From positions 61,019 to 125,018 of the forward strand of contig JBAOKB010000152.1 in assembly GCA_037044905.1 (NCBI GenBank): a DNA stretch of 64,000 bases. The letters run 5' to 3'. The notes below the pieces were generated by a model. It was not told where the DNA came from. It saw only the letters and a program-made list of their open reading frames with translations, and did no database searches. The stretch comes from Hortaea werneckii (Eukaryota > Ascomycota > Dothideomycetes > Mycosphaerellales > Teratosphaeriaceae). Of this stretch, positions 40,335 to 50,219 are shown one piece after another. Made by a program: the position numbers and the translations under genes. Each line of letters begins with the position of its first letter. Position 1 is the stretch's first letter.

Positions 40335-40721
40335 GGGATGCGCAAGACGGCTTGACAGGTCAATAGTGCGATCGAATTCACTGCACTGTCTGTCTTGCGA
40401 TTGTCAGAGGTGCAAAGGAGTGAATGCTAGACTTCTGCGCATGGAGAAATCCAAAGGATGATGACATGCCATCTGATCGACAGGAACAAACTCAACGCCG
40501 CTCGCACGGCATTCACTACCTGGGTACCGTCCCCACTTCCCTATTTTGCGCTAGTCCGCCGATCTATCTTCTCTACCCCTCTTGCCCTTCCTTGTGTAAA
40601 TACCCTTTTGCTGCCTCTTCTGCTTCTCAACAACACGAGAAGCTGAGACAAGTCCGAACACCAAAAGATTCATTGCTCCGAAAGATACATCAAAACTCAA
40701 GCTGACAGACCACCACTCACG
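40335..40721. other. Divergent intergenic spacer
   Basis: Contains the promoters of the hypothetical gene (minus) and the small protein gene (plus). Several short plus-strand frames are not supported. Confidence 0.4.
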
Positions 40722-41082
40722 ATGCCAGGCAACACCAACTCCGGCTCTTCGAGCAAAGGTAATGGAGGTTACTCCGTCAACTCGTCAGGCACGAACTCGC
40801 AGGTAAGCACAGTGATGGATCGATACGTTGAGACTGAATGATTAATTAAGAAGCTGAAGGGTAATCACTACTGCTCCCGCGACTACGGCTCGTCCGCGAG
40901 CAATTCCAACTCGTACCACTATTCGAACTCGAATGGCTCGTGAGTCGCATTATTACTTACTAAAGCGGGCTTTGTATTGACATGGGTCCGACAGGTACTA
41001 CTATTCCAACCCCAACGGTAGCACCTACTACAACTCCGGCAATGGTTACAGCAACTACACGCCGTCCGGCGGTAAGAAGTAG
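40722..41082 (+). CDS. Small Ser/Asn/Tyr-rich fungal protein, three exons
   Basis: Exons 40722-40802, 40851-40939 and 40995-41082 give 85 residues. Splice sites are CAG/GTAAGC with AATTAAG, and TC/GTGAGT with CGACAG. The acceptor of intron 1 could also be three bases later (AAGAAG), changing one Lys. The protein is MPGNTNSGSS...NHYCSRDYGS, with YYYSNPNGSTYYNSGNGY near the C-terminus. Proteins ending in this Tyr/Asn/Gly pattern are common and short in Pezizomycotina; function unknown. Every exon is too short to appear as a long frame, so it is easily missed. All three exons are in one frame set and the stop (TAG, 41080-41082) follows GGKK. Confidence 0.7.
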
Positions 41083-41684
41083 GTGAGGCGAATGGTCAGC
41101 GCGCGAGAGACGAAAGTGATGACTTGAATGATGATGCCATGGATATGGCAAACCTGTAATGATGAGAGACAAGCTCAGATTGACTGGCTGGGATGATATA
41201 GACTAGCATAAGACTCATGAACCGTCCACTGAGAAGTACATTTCAGAAAGGCTTCCACTATCAGAGATGACATGTAGAAGACTTTGTATTGGAAGTCGAA
41301 TGTGTTCTACCAGCTTCCGAAAGCTGAGATCAGGCAGGACGCACTTCACCGAGTCTATCTCTTGGCTCCAACGCCTCGTCATGTATAGAGTGTCCAGCAA
41401 ACAATGCGAACTACCTCCGACCACGCAAAGGGGTTTTTGGAAGCGGAAGCCGAGGCCGCAGAACTCATGCTCGAGACAGAGACAGATTTTTATACCTTAT
41501 ATAGCGCTTTTTAACACCCGATTCTATGCCTATATCAATGCTACCTGAGATGCAAGAACCCAACTCATTGCCGAAATGCTTCAGATATACTGATCTAAGT
41601 GATACAAGATCCTCGTAGACATGTGTTCTCTAGCCTGCTCGACCGCACACACGTACCACCATCCGTGACGAGGCCTTGAATCGC
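41083..41684. other. Intergenic, no firm gene
   Basis: 3' flank of the small protein gene and of the converging HMG/zinc-knuckle gene. Short minus and plus frames lack support. Confidence 0.4.
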
Positions 41685-43647
41685 TCATTTGAACGGTTTC
41701 TCTGCCAGGTACCGCGGCTCGTTCCTGGGAATGTCGAGCTCCTTTGCAGTGACGGGGCGGAGGAAGTCACATCCCCACGTCGTATGTCCGAAGCCCTTGC
41801 ATATGGAGCAGCCATCTTCTTTAGTGACGGAGAAGAAATGCGTGGTCCACCGTGTGCCGTCTTTCTGCCAAATAGGAAGGATGAAGCGCAACTGTCGAGG
41901 GCATTGCTTGAAGAAAACAACCCAGTTCGCCCATGTCTTGTCCTTTGGCGACTTTTCAACGCGGAGGTGGACCGCGTTGTTGTGGCTGTTGACCTTCCTC
42001 AACAGCTCCACAAGGCTGCGAAAGATGCTCTCCTTGTAGGCTTCGGCCGGGCCAGAATGCCTGACGCTGAAAGTGAAAGCTTTCGGATTAGTGGTCGGGT
42101 AATTGCGGAGTTTGACTTTCTCGCCTCTCAAATCAATGAGCTTGCCGGTCAGCTGGCGGGCAGTGCGAATGTTCTTTGCGACGATGAGGAAATCATCTTT
42201 CTTCTCAATATACGAGCGAACATATGCAATCTCTCTTGCTAGTTTGCTGGTGCAAGGTGTCCTGCGCAGCGCCAGAGTGATTTCAGCCGGGGGCAACGGA
42301 CGATTGGATCTCAATTTGAACCAGACAACGTGTTTCGCCTCGCCGCGCTTTGGGCTTTTGAAGGGAGTTGTGACTGGATGGAAACCATGTGCGTGAGGGA
42401 AAGGCAAGGGCTGAGTTTACGTCAGCAACCCTTCGAGCATTTGACACATGAAGACCTACTTTCTCGACTTCGGTGGTATCCTCGGCCACCAGCGATGTGG
42501 TGGAGCTGCTGCTGGGGTGAGCAGAGCTGTATCCCTCATCGGTTGATCGTGACTTTGAAGGTATCGAGGAGCCTCGTCCGTCGCTGAACAGGTGATCGAT
42601 TTCGCCAGAGACTGAGTTGGCGTCTCCTTCAAGCACTCGGCGATAGATGAGTTCCCAGTGATCTTTCGTTGGTTGCGACAATGTTGCCCATTCATGCTTG
42701 ATCTCGTCTTTCACTTTAGACTTCTCTGCGTTGTATCTTTCGGTGCCCACGTGCTTCTTCTTCGCTTTCCTAGCATGGTGAAAATAGAAAGAGTAACAAG
42801 AGGGGAACTTTCCAAATTGTTCATCCTTGTTCGACCGGGTCGGCGGGTCGGTGGTGTTCACAGTGAGCTTGTCGTTGCTCGGCAGTGCCCCACGGTCATC
42901 GTTGGCTGAAGCACGTCTTTCTTGTACATCAGAATGACGGCGATCACTGGCCGAAGATAGAGTGTGAACTCTATTGTTGTCTGGATTGTTGACAGTATTG
43001 CTGTCAAAACTTGGGGTGTACTGCACGCCATGGGCTTGAAATGGGAGCTGCGTGTCCAGAATGATGCAATTCAAAGCCGTTCGAAGTGCGGGATCGACTT
43101 TGAAGGCTTGGAGTCGTGATGCCTCGTGTATGATCCTGTCGAGAATGCGAGCAAGATCCTGGTTTGAACCGATGGAGCCACCAATACACTCGGCCATATG
43201 ATCTCCCCAATTCTTCAGCATACGATCACGTGCCGTCAGAGCCCGGCTCCGTTCGCACCCATTTGAAAGCAATCGCTGGAAGGCGGAATCGATGAACGAT
43301 AGCACGGGTGGAGTTTGGTTGGGGGCTTTGGATTCAGGCCATCCGCGGCGGACTGCCGACTGGACCAGTTGTTCAATGACGAAATTGATTCGGTGTTCTT
43401 CGCCACCCACACGGATCTGCATGAGATCAACTTCGACTTGCTGCTCGAATGTTGGTGCCGTGGAGCCGCTCCCTTGCTGCTTACTGTCGACGCGTGGAGG
43501 AGCTACCAAGTCAGGCATCCGTCGAACGTGGTCTGGCAGCGAGGGTGTCTCTGACGGTGGGCGTTTTGCCCGGTGTTGGCTCAAGCTCGTACCATTATCG
43601 GTCTCGTCGAAGGAACGCTTCTTGGACTTTTTCGACTTGCGACTCAT
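41685..43647 (-). CDS. HMG-like and CCHC zinc-knuckle protein, two exons
   Basis: Exons 43647-42460 and 42410-41685 flank a 49-nt intron (AAA/GTAGGT, branch GCTGACG, ACTCAG) in phase 0, giving 637 residues. The N-terminus is a basic nuclear-type stretch (SRKSKKSKKRSFDE). A middle segment (about residues 283-341) with CYSFYFHHARKAKKKH and LSQPTKDHWELIYRRVLEG resembles an HMG-box-like fold. Exon 2 carries a globular region (about 400-600) and a perfect CX2CX4HX4C zinc knuckle, CSICKGFGHTTWGC, about 26 residues before the end. The pairing suggests a nucleic-acid-binding nuclear protein. It has no integrase, protease or RT and no RIP, so it is not an obvious retroelement gag. I do not know its family. 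Confidence 0.72.
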
Positions 43648-45084
43648 AGCGGAAACCGACAGAGAGCCAAGTAGAGAGGGGAAGGTTGGAGTGAGAAGGA
43701 GAAGGACGTGGAGGAAGGAAGGCGTATGAACTTCACCATATGTTCGTCACGGAGCCAGCGATATCCTACTCGTGTGGTCGCTCTTGCGGCCACGGGATGG
43801 GAGACACTCATCACGAGACGAGACCATGTCCATCGATGCAGGAGACGTCGAGGAAGATGTCGTTGTGCGATGTGACAGCGGTGAAGCTCAGGCCAAAGTG
43901 GAGACGGCGGCTGTCCCCGAACAGGGATATTGCAGACTTCCCCGACTTCCTCTTTCCCGCCGACAAACGACGACATCCCAATCTCCATCCTCCGGCACAC
44001 AGTTTTGCTTCCGGACCATCCCATGAAAACACCGGAGCGTCTCGAATGGGTGGTAACACAACGAATTGATCGTCGTCTGTGCCCAAGAGTGCGGCGGAGC
44101 CACGGCGGAGGGGACAAGCGACGTCTGTCACATTGATGAGAACAAACCTGTCACTTTTACGGCCGGCGGTCCATAACCGACTTCGCGCGTAGCCGGCATG
44201 CACTCTATCAACAGTCTTCCACTCGGGACGCTCTCCAACGCACTGCTTCGACTAGCATGGCGACAACCCGATTGATGGGCGGTTTCCTGCTTTATGAGGC
44301 TAGATCTGCAGCGATAGACCAGGAGCAGCAGCAGCTAACGTGCCAGTTTGCCACACGTTTCACCCCTCAGAATCCCAGGAGCGGCCAAATGCGTAGAAAA
44401 TATTTCTGCCTGCCGCCAAGTTTGTGGGCTGGGCAGAACTGGATCAAGACCGTCAGTGAGAACCCACGATTCTGTCACACGGCTGGATGGCGTCTGCCGA
44501 CTAGAAGAGTCTAGCTCATCCGGCCAGGAGTGATGATGGTCGTCCGCTTTGCCTTGTACCAAGAGGCTCTGTTCCGCATCTTCAAGTTCAAGACAACAGC
44601 CTCGCCTCGAAAGTGCGATACGACCTGGCATGCAGCTACAACGAGTACGCTCAGCTTGAGGCTCGCATCCTTTCTTATCACGGCATCATGCCGATCTTGA
44701 CACACGCCTCGGAGTAGAGCTATCCCATCTGGCTTTTGTGCACGTTCCCGGAAACATGTCGTCGTAAGAAGCCGCTGTACCGCCCACAAGCCGCCGCGAT
44801 TGCGACTCCCGGTACCTTTCATATGTGCTGTGTGACTCCGCTTCGGCCTCGACCATTTTGCCGAGATGCATCTAAAACACAACGCGTACTTCGCGCGCGA
44901 GGTGTGGCGCGTCGCGCGTCGCCCTCATCTTCTTACAACACTCACTACTTCCCTCCCCTCGTCTATGATCGCTTGCTTCCTCATCGTCCTTACTGCGCAA
45001 GCTGTTCACCGGTCTACAGAAAGTCCTCGTTGTCTATTGATCTTCTCCCGTCACTTTCGCGTCTCGACACTGGCCTGAAGTGAG
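43648..45084. other. Intergenic, 1.4 kb, no firm gene
   Basis: Upstream of the HMG-like gene (minus) and of the chromo-like gene (plus). Several open frames of 60-157 codons overlap on both strands but none has a motif or intron support. The start of the plus-strand gene lies at 45085. Confidence 0.4.
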
Positions 45085-47391
45085 ATGTCGTCTCTCCAAG
45101 GTGCTTCATCGAGTGGTAGGTTGACCTGCTGAAAATCGAGAATCTTTATTGAGCGTTTGCCTGCAGGGAGTGATGATACTTGGAGTACTGCCCCATCTAC
45201 GCCCTTGACACGTAGCTACGGCAGTACGCCTCAGCCCTCGGACTCCGAGCCAGACTCCGAGCAAGATGAAGAGTCTCCAATCAGCAGTAGCCCGCCAAGC
45301 TCTGAGCAGAATACACCACCGCACCGATACCCAAAGCGGACGTTTCGTTCCTATACTGTGGAGAGAGAAGTTGATTCGGTAGTAGACAAGTTTGGCAGGC
45401 GGGTCAAACTTCAATGGGCTACAAAGCCGTTTCCCACCAGGTTCATCAAGCAACGTGCGAATGGCGAAGAATATGTGACCATTGAGGGGCAAGACTATAC
45501 CATTGCCAAAAGAAGCCCAATATCTGAGGACAGCGATGGAAACGCTGTTTGCAGAGTCAACTTTGTTGACAGCTGGGAGCCGGAAGGTAATCTTGATCCC
45601 CCGCAAATGATTGACTCAAGTCCGGTGTCCAGCCAAGGGAGGACCAGTCGTGGTTTGCCTTCTGATCCTCCAAGCCTCCAAGGTCCCAACTTGCGTCCAA
45701 GGCTACGGGGGCAACTTCGACGTCCCACCCGAGCAGCATGGATGAAGAGGGTTCAACCACCCAAGCGACCTCAACATGCTACTGAGCGAGCCTCGTCAGC
45801 ACTCACCTGGTCTGATCTCGACCTTGCTCGGATTGAAGACCTGCGCGAACACGCTACTTCTGACACTGCTGACTATGGACCGGCCATACACCAGAAGATT
45901 CAGGACGCTGTGGAGCGCGGTCAATTCCGCACCACCACAGGATCAGTCACTGCCGTGCTCGATCGGTACCAGCATGAAACACCGCAGCGCCCAGTGCAGT
46001 TTGCCACTTGGACCGTCCGTCACGCCACTCACAAGTTCAACTTTCGCGGGAATGAAAACGCCGGCACTTTCTATGCCCACTGGACAGGCAATGACGTGCG
46101 CAATCCATGCACTCGTTGTGCGAATCCGAATCGTGAATATGGCGTTTTCCAGGGCTGCGTTGTGGCTCCTGGCTTCAATCAAGGTGCATGTACGAATTGT
46201 AGCTACAGCAAAGGAAACAGAGCTTGCAGCTTCAGGCGTGATAGTGAGTACAGTCCCTGATCTTCGCTTTGGCCTCTGCTATTTGCTGACGTGCAATTTT
46301 CGAAAGCCTCGGATCCCAGTGGTTTTCAAGCCGCAAAGCTATTGCCGAAAGTTTCGACGTATACAGTCAGGTCTCTAACAGCGAGCATGACCCCCTCCGA
46401 CTCAGACGAGGACAGACAACCCCTAACTGGTTCACGCTCTCTTCCCCAGCCAAGATCTGTCTCGACAGATTATCGCCAGGGACTAACTGATGACGACTTC
46501 ATCCGTGATTCCAATCGGCCACGCCGCTCGCAGAACGACGAAGAGAATGATGAGTTCGTCATGAGCGGTGGTCTGAATGGGTTGGACGGCATTGGTGCTC
46601 GAGGACGTGATGCAGAGTCAGGCCGCAAACATGACCAAGGCATGATCTACGATGGCGCTCCAGATGATTCTGACCACGACTCCAGTGAGGACGAAGACCC
46701 AGACGATGACCAGGATGCCGGCAACTCTTCACACAATACCATAGAAGAAGGGCAACACATTCATCGCAAGCGCCAAAGAGATACCATTGTCATAGAGAGC
46801 TCTGACGAATCTTCCAATGACTCCTCAGATGAGGACGTGGATGTTTACAAGCGCCTAAGAGATCTCTTTCGGATGAAACCCTCAGATGGATCTCCGAACG
46901 ATCCGACCGATAGCGATCACGAGAATGTGAAACGGCAAAGACTTACTCCCGCTATGGATCAGGGCGACACAGGGGACTCAAACGGCAGAGAGCGTCGAGC
47001 CAGGTCAAAGACTCTCACAAGCAGCCAGACAGCTGTTCCGGAGGCTTCCAACGCCGCTCCACAGCTACGGGACACTCGCACACAGAGCAATCAAGACCAC
47101 GAATCGACCAGCACGAGACCCATCACATCATTCAACTACGCGGACATGGTCTTTCGGGGCCACAAGTTTCGACGTGGCGAGATCACTCAGGGGCAGCTGG
47201 ACTTCCTCAGGATGCGGTCTTTCGACAAGGACGCCATAGACTGGGTCGGGAATGAATGGCGGCACGCTATGCATGAGCGCAAGAAGAAACGTCGGACTGA
47301 AGCTCTGGACTTCTACAAAGCCGACGGCCGGCGGTTCTTGAACAAGTATCTCGTGCCGTGGGTATTCGCCGTTTCGAAGGGGTCCCTCTGA
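45085..47391 (+). CDS. Chromo-like, DUF3716-like nuclear protein, three exons
   Basis: Exons 45085-45115, 45167-46243 and 46307-47391 give 730 residues. Exon 1 is only 31 bases (MSSLQGASSS) and splices G/GTAGGT to CTGCAG; the second intron is A/GTGAGT to TTCGAAAG. Without exon 1 the frame begins at a non-ATG codon, so this exon is needed. Residues 55-140 have RYPKRTFRSYTVEREVDSVV and FVDSWEPEGNLD, the latter like the W-E-P motif of chromo-type folds. At about residues 330-365 a Cys cluster CTRCANPNREYGVFQGCV...GACTNCSYSKGNRACSF fits the DUF3716 zinc-binding pattern. Exon 3 is acidic and Ser-rich (IVIESSDESSNDSSDED, a possible SUMO-interaction motif) and ends in a helical basic domain FNYADMVFRGHKFRRGE. 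Probably chromatin-associated; unproven. Confidence 0.75.
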
Positions 47392-47692
47392 GAGGTCAGG
47401 ACAGTGGCCATGGCGCCGTGGGTATGGGGGGTTTTTTTTTTTTTTTCGGTTAATGGTCTCATTGTGCATTTGTTTAGACTGGACATTTGTTGTTTCGGTT
47501 TCTCTTTCATTCTGCTTGTCTGTCTTACAGTTGTTTGTCATATATGGCTAAATTGTATCTGGTAGTTTCTTAATGACAATGCATGGGGGTTCTACACAAT
47601 GGAAAGGCCTTGTCCTCTGAGCAAACCTGAACATTGCCTACATATAGAAGTCATGTATCGTCAATCCGTAACGATGAAGGCAAGGAACTCAA
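47392..47692. other. Short intergenic spacer with a T15 run
   Basis: Contains a homopolymer of 15 T at 47432-47446 just after the stop of the preceding gene, probably in its 3' region. No 5S-like sequence precedes it, so it is not a Pol III terminator. The next gene begins at 47693. Confidence 0.5.
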
Positions 47693-48190
47693 ATGGCTTC
47701 CCAAGACGACAACCGCTCCTATCGATCGGAGAACATCCCTCCATCCCTCAAAGACTGGGTGGAGGACAGCAGCCAGCATACGGAAGCACCCAGCACTGGC
47801 CAGAGCGCTCTTCATCTCTACAACTCATCATACACCGCCTCAGACCTCTGCAATGCGCTGCTGCTGGCTCGGGACCTATACCAGAAAGCCCTACGCTCCG
47901 TCTTGGACGCCCTTAAGATCGCGAGGGACCAGCACGCCGGTCGCATCAATATCGCGCCCTATGCGAATTTCCGGGACTGGACGGCCGTCCCGTCCGACAC
48001 GATGCAACCTGAAGATTACGTGGGCGACGATGTCACCGAAGAGGACCTGTCCGCTTGGGACTGGAGCACTGATCCTGACGGGGCCCAGAGGCTGCGGCGC
48101 ACGATCGTAGCCATGTGCAAGCTGAGAGCGAGGATTGAGAGGGACGATCGGAAACTCAGATATGAGATCCTGGAGGCACAAGGTGGATGA
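47693..48190 (+). CDS. Hypothetical 165-residue helical protein
   Basis: One exon, true ATG (AAATGGCTTCC). Opens MASQDDNRSYRSENIPPSLK and has helices DLCNALLLARDLYQKALRSVLDALKIARDQ and LRRTIVAMCKLRARIERDDRK separated by an acidic, Trp-rich section (DVTEEDLSAWDWSTDPDG). No signal peptide, membrane helix or recognised domain. The regular helix pattern and balanced composition favour a real protein, but no family is recognised. Confidence 0.6.
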   Translation: MASQDDNRSYRSENIPPSLKDWVEDSSQHTEAPSTGQSALHLYNSSYTASDLCNALLLARDLYQKALRSVLDALKIARDQHAGRINIAPYANFRDWTAVPSDTMQPEDYVGDDVTEEDLSAWDWSTDPDGAQRLRRTIVAMCKLRARIERDDRKLRYEILEAQGG

Positions 48191-48640
48191 GGGAGTGTTC
48201 CTGACAAGAGGGACGACGAGTTGGATGTCGTTCAGCGAATGGGAGACGTTCTTGGCTGGACGGGATTGCGCTTTGTGGCATTTGCAACGAGGGGATGGAA
48301 TTTCCAGCATCAGGTCCTGCATTAGGGATCCAATCCAGAAGCATATTATAACCCATCTTTGGTCCGCATGTCTTGTTTGTGTGCTCGTGATGCCGGCGTG
48401 GCATATCTCATTGCCCCCGCGGAAGGATTGCGGCCGCGGTCGCAGTGGCTTGGCGAAGGCTGAGCACAATGTCCTTGCATGATCACAAGAACACTGCCCG
48501 CCCGCATACACACAAAGACCTCACTCACATAGACACTCGGGTACTATAAATCATTCTTGACATTGTCGAGTGACCTGAGTAAGTATCGTCACAATCTCGT
48601 ATTTCTACGCTGCTTAGCCCGTGGTTCAAACGCAATTACA
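48191..48640. other. Intergenic and leader of the arrestin-like gene
   Basis: Holds the arrestin-like gene's promoter; a TATAAA lies at 48545-48550, about 90 bases before the start. A GTAAGT at 48579-48584 could be a donor for a leader intron, but no matching acceptor stands out. Confidence 0.4.
48545..48550 (+). promoter_or_regulatory. TATA-like element before the arrestin-like gene
   Basis: TATAAA about 91 bases upstream of the ATG at 48641; distance is plausible, support is only by position. Confidence 0.3.
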
Positions 48641-49981
48641 ATGGGCAAGGTTGGCACCCTCATGATCCGGGTTGTGCTGGACGAGCCCAATCGTATTTAC
48701 TGTGGCCCAAACGAGCCCGTCACCGGCTATGTGAATCTTTACTACGACATCCCAGATTCGAGGAAGAAGCGGGAAGAATCGCCTGCCGACCTCTTCGGTC
48801 CCCTGAAGCTTTCAATCAACTTCCACGGCCGGGCAAAAACCAAGATTACCACCGATAACAGCAGCCACGGGTCTGTCCATCGTGGACGGGCGCCGCTGTT
48901 TCACATCGTCTCAGAGATACACGATGGGCCGTATCGTTCTGCTCCTGGCGAGAAGCACCGGATCCCGTTCTCGGTCTACTTCCCTCCCACGGCCGACATG
49001 TCGTCCCTAAGAACCTGGAGAGAGCATCCCAAATTCGACCCAGGCTTTTTCGGAGAGCTCCCACCATCCTGCAAGACCGACTACGTCCGCGTCAACTCCA
49101 AGTTCGAGGCCTTCACGGAGTTCCGCGTGGAGACCACGGCGACTATGCCCGGCATCGACATCAAGATCATCATCATCAATGAGCACGAGGGGCCTCTAGT
49201 CCTATACGAGAAGCCGCGGACGAGGGTCGAAGACGTCGACACAGCCAACGACGTCTGGCGGAGCCGGCTCAAGATCCGGAACGCCGAGCTCCTGCCCGAG
49301 AGCGAGCGCCCGAGCGGGTTCCGAGAGAAGTTGAAAGCCATGACCCAGTCAGACTATTTCCCCGAATACTACTTCGAAGCCCTGTGCACCTATCCCCAAC
49401 GACTGTACCTCCAAGAGCCCATCCGATTCGAGCTCCGCATCTGGCCCCAAGCCGAGCTCTCCACGGCACCCCTGTGGCCGGACCTCTATCTCAAGACCTT
49501 CGCAGTCACGCTGCACGCGCGGACGCTGGTGCGCGCGAACCTGCACATCCTCAGCGAGCCGGAGTCATTCGGGGACGAGAAAGTGCTGGGGTTCGTAGCG
49601 GGGGAGCAGGATCTCCCGCCGGGCCCGTTCGAGAAGGCAAACGATATGACGAAGAGCATCGTGACGGGCCCGTTGAGCGGCGGACCCAGCTCGTTCACCA
49701 CCTTCAACATCGCCCGGTCGTACCAGATGCAGATCAAGTTCGTCGTGGCCGGGGCGGGGAAGGAATTCAAGTCGGAGCGGTGTGTGCCGGTTGAAGTCTG
49801 TCCGCCGCTGACTGTGCCGGGAGGTGATGGGACGGGGGCTGGATCTGCTGCGATGCCGGGAGGGGAGACGATCGCGGGACCATCTTCTGCGAGACCTCCT
49901 GCACCTGAAGCGCCGGATGGGTTGCCTAGGTATGAAGCGCAGGTCGAGCCTCCGGCGTATGGGGAGCAGAAGGGCGCATGA
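48641..49981 (+). CDS. Arrestin-like adaptor protein
   Basis: 446 residues in one exon from the ATG at 48641; upstream in-frame sequence is leader-like. The N-terminal half shows an arrestin beta-sandwich: IRVVLDEPNRIYCGPNEPVTGYV, LKLSINFHGRAKTKIT, HRIPFSVYFPPTAD and KTDYVRVNSKFEAFTEF. A second sandwich begins near LYLQEPIRFELRIWPQ. The Gly/Pro/Ala-rich C-terminus holds a PPxY-type motif (EPPAYGE) and a second L-P-x-Y segment (LPRYEA). Such proteins recruit Rsp5-type ubiquitin ligases through PPxY motifs and direct endocytosis of plasma-membrane cargo. The cargo is unknown. The product is shorter and simpler than yeast ART proteins but typical of fungal family members. Confidence 0.82.
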   Translation: MGKVGTLMIRVVLDEPNRIYCGPNEPVTGYVNLYYDIPDSRKKREESPADLFGPLKLSINFHGRAKTKITTDNSSHGSVHRGRAPLFHIVSEIHDGPYRSAPGEKHRIPFSVYFPPTADMSSLRTWREHPKFDPGFFGELPPSCKTDYVRVNSKFEAFTEFRVETTATMPGIDIKIIIINEHEGPLVLYEKPRTRVEDVDTANDVWRSRLKIRNAELLPESERPSGFREKLKAMTQSDYFPEYYFEALCTYPQRLYLQEPIRFELRIWPQAELSTAPLWPDLYLKTFAVTLHARTLVRANLHILSEPESFGDEKVLGFVAGEQDLPPGPFEKANDMTKSIVTGPLSGGPSSFTTFNIARSYQMQIKFVVAGAGKEFKSERCVPVEVCPPLTVPGGDGTGAGSAAMPGGETIAGPSSARPPAPEAPDGLPRYEAQVEPPAYGEQKGA

Positions 49982-50219
49982 TGCGGAGTGTCAGCGGACG
50001 GGAGGTTTGGACTTGGAAAGGACCTGCGGAGCGCTAGCGAATGAGGAATAAGAGCTATTGACGGGAGATGACTTCCTTCAGCATATGAGAGTTTGAGATT
50101 TAAGATACCCCTTTTTATTAGACAGCACTAGAACCCATATCACGCGAAACCACTTTTCTAACCAATCCACGAGTGGTCGCTCCTACTATTCCTTTCTCAT
50201 AACTCCACCATACTCATTT
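49982..50219. other. Short convergent spacer
   Basis: Between the arrestin-like and GT8 3' ends. No feature visible. Confidence 0.4.

Noticed and set aside
43811..44203. Minus-strand frame of 130 codons in the 1.4-kb gap
   Set aside because: No ATG context, motif or splice support; several frames of equal length overlap it.
47432..47446. T15 run as a Pol III terminator
   Set aside because: No 5S or tRNA-like sequence precedes it; it directly follows a protein-coding stop.
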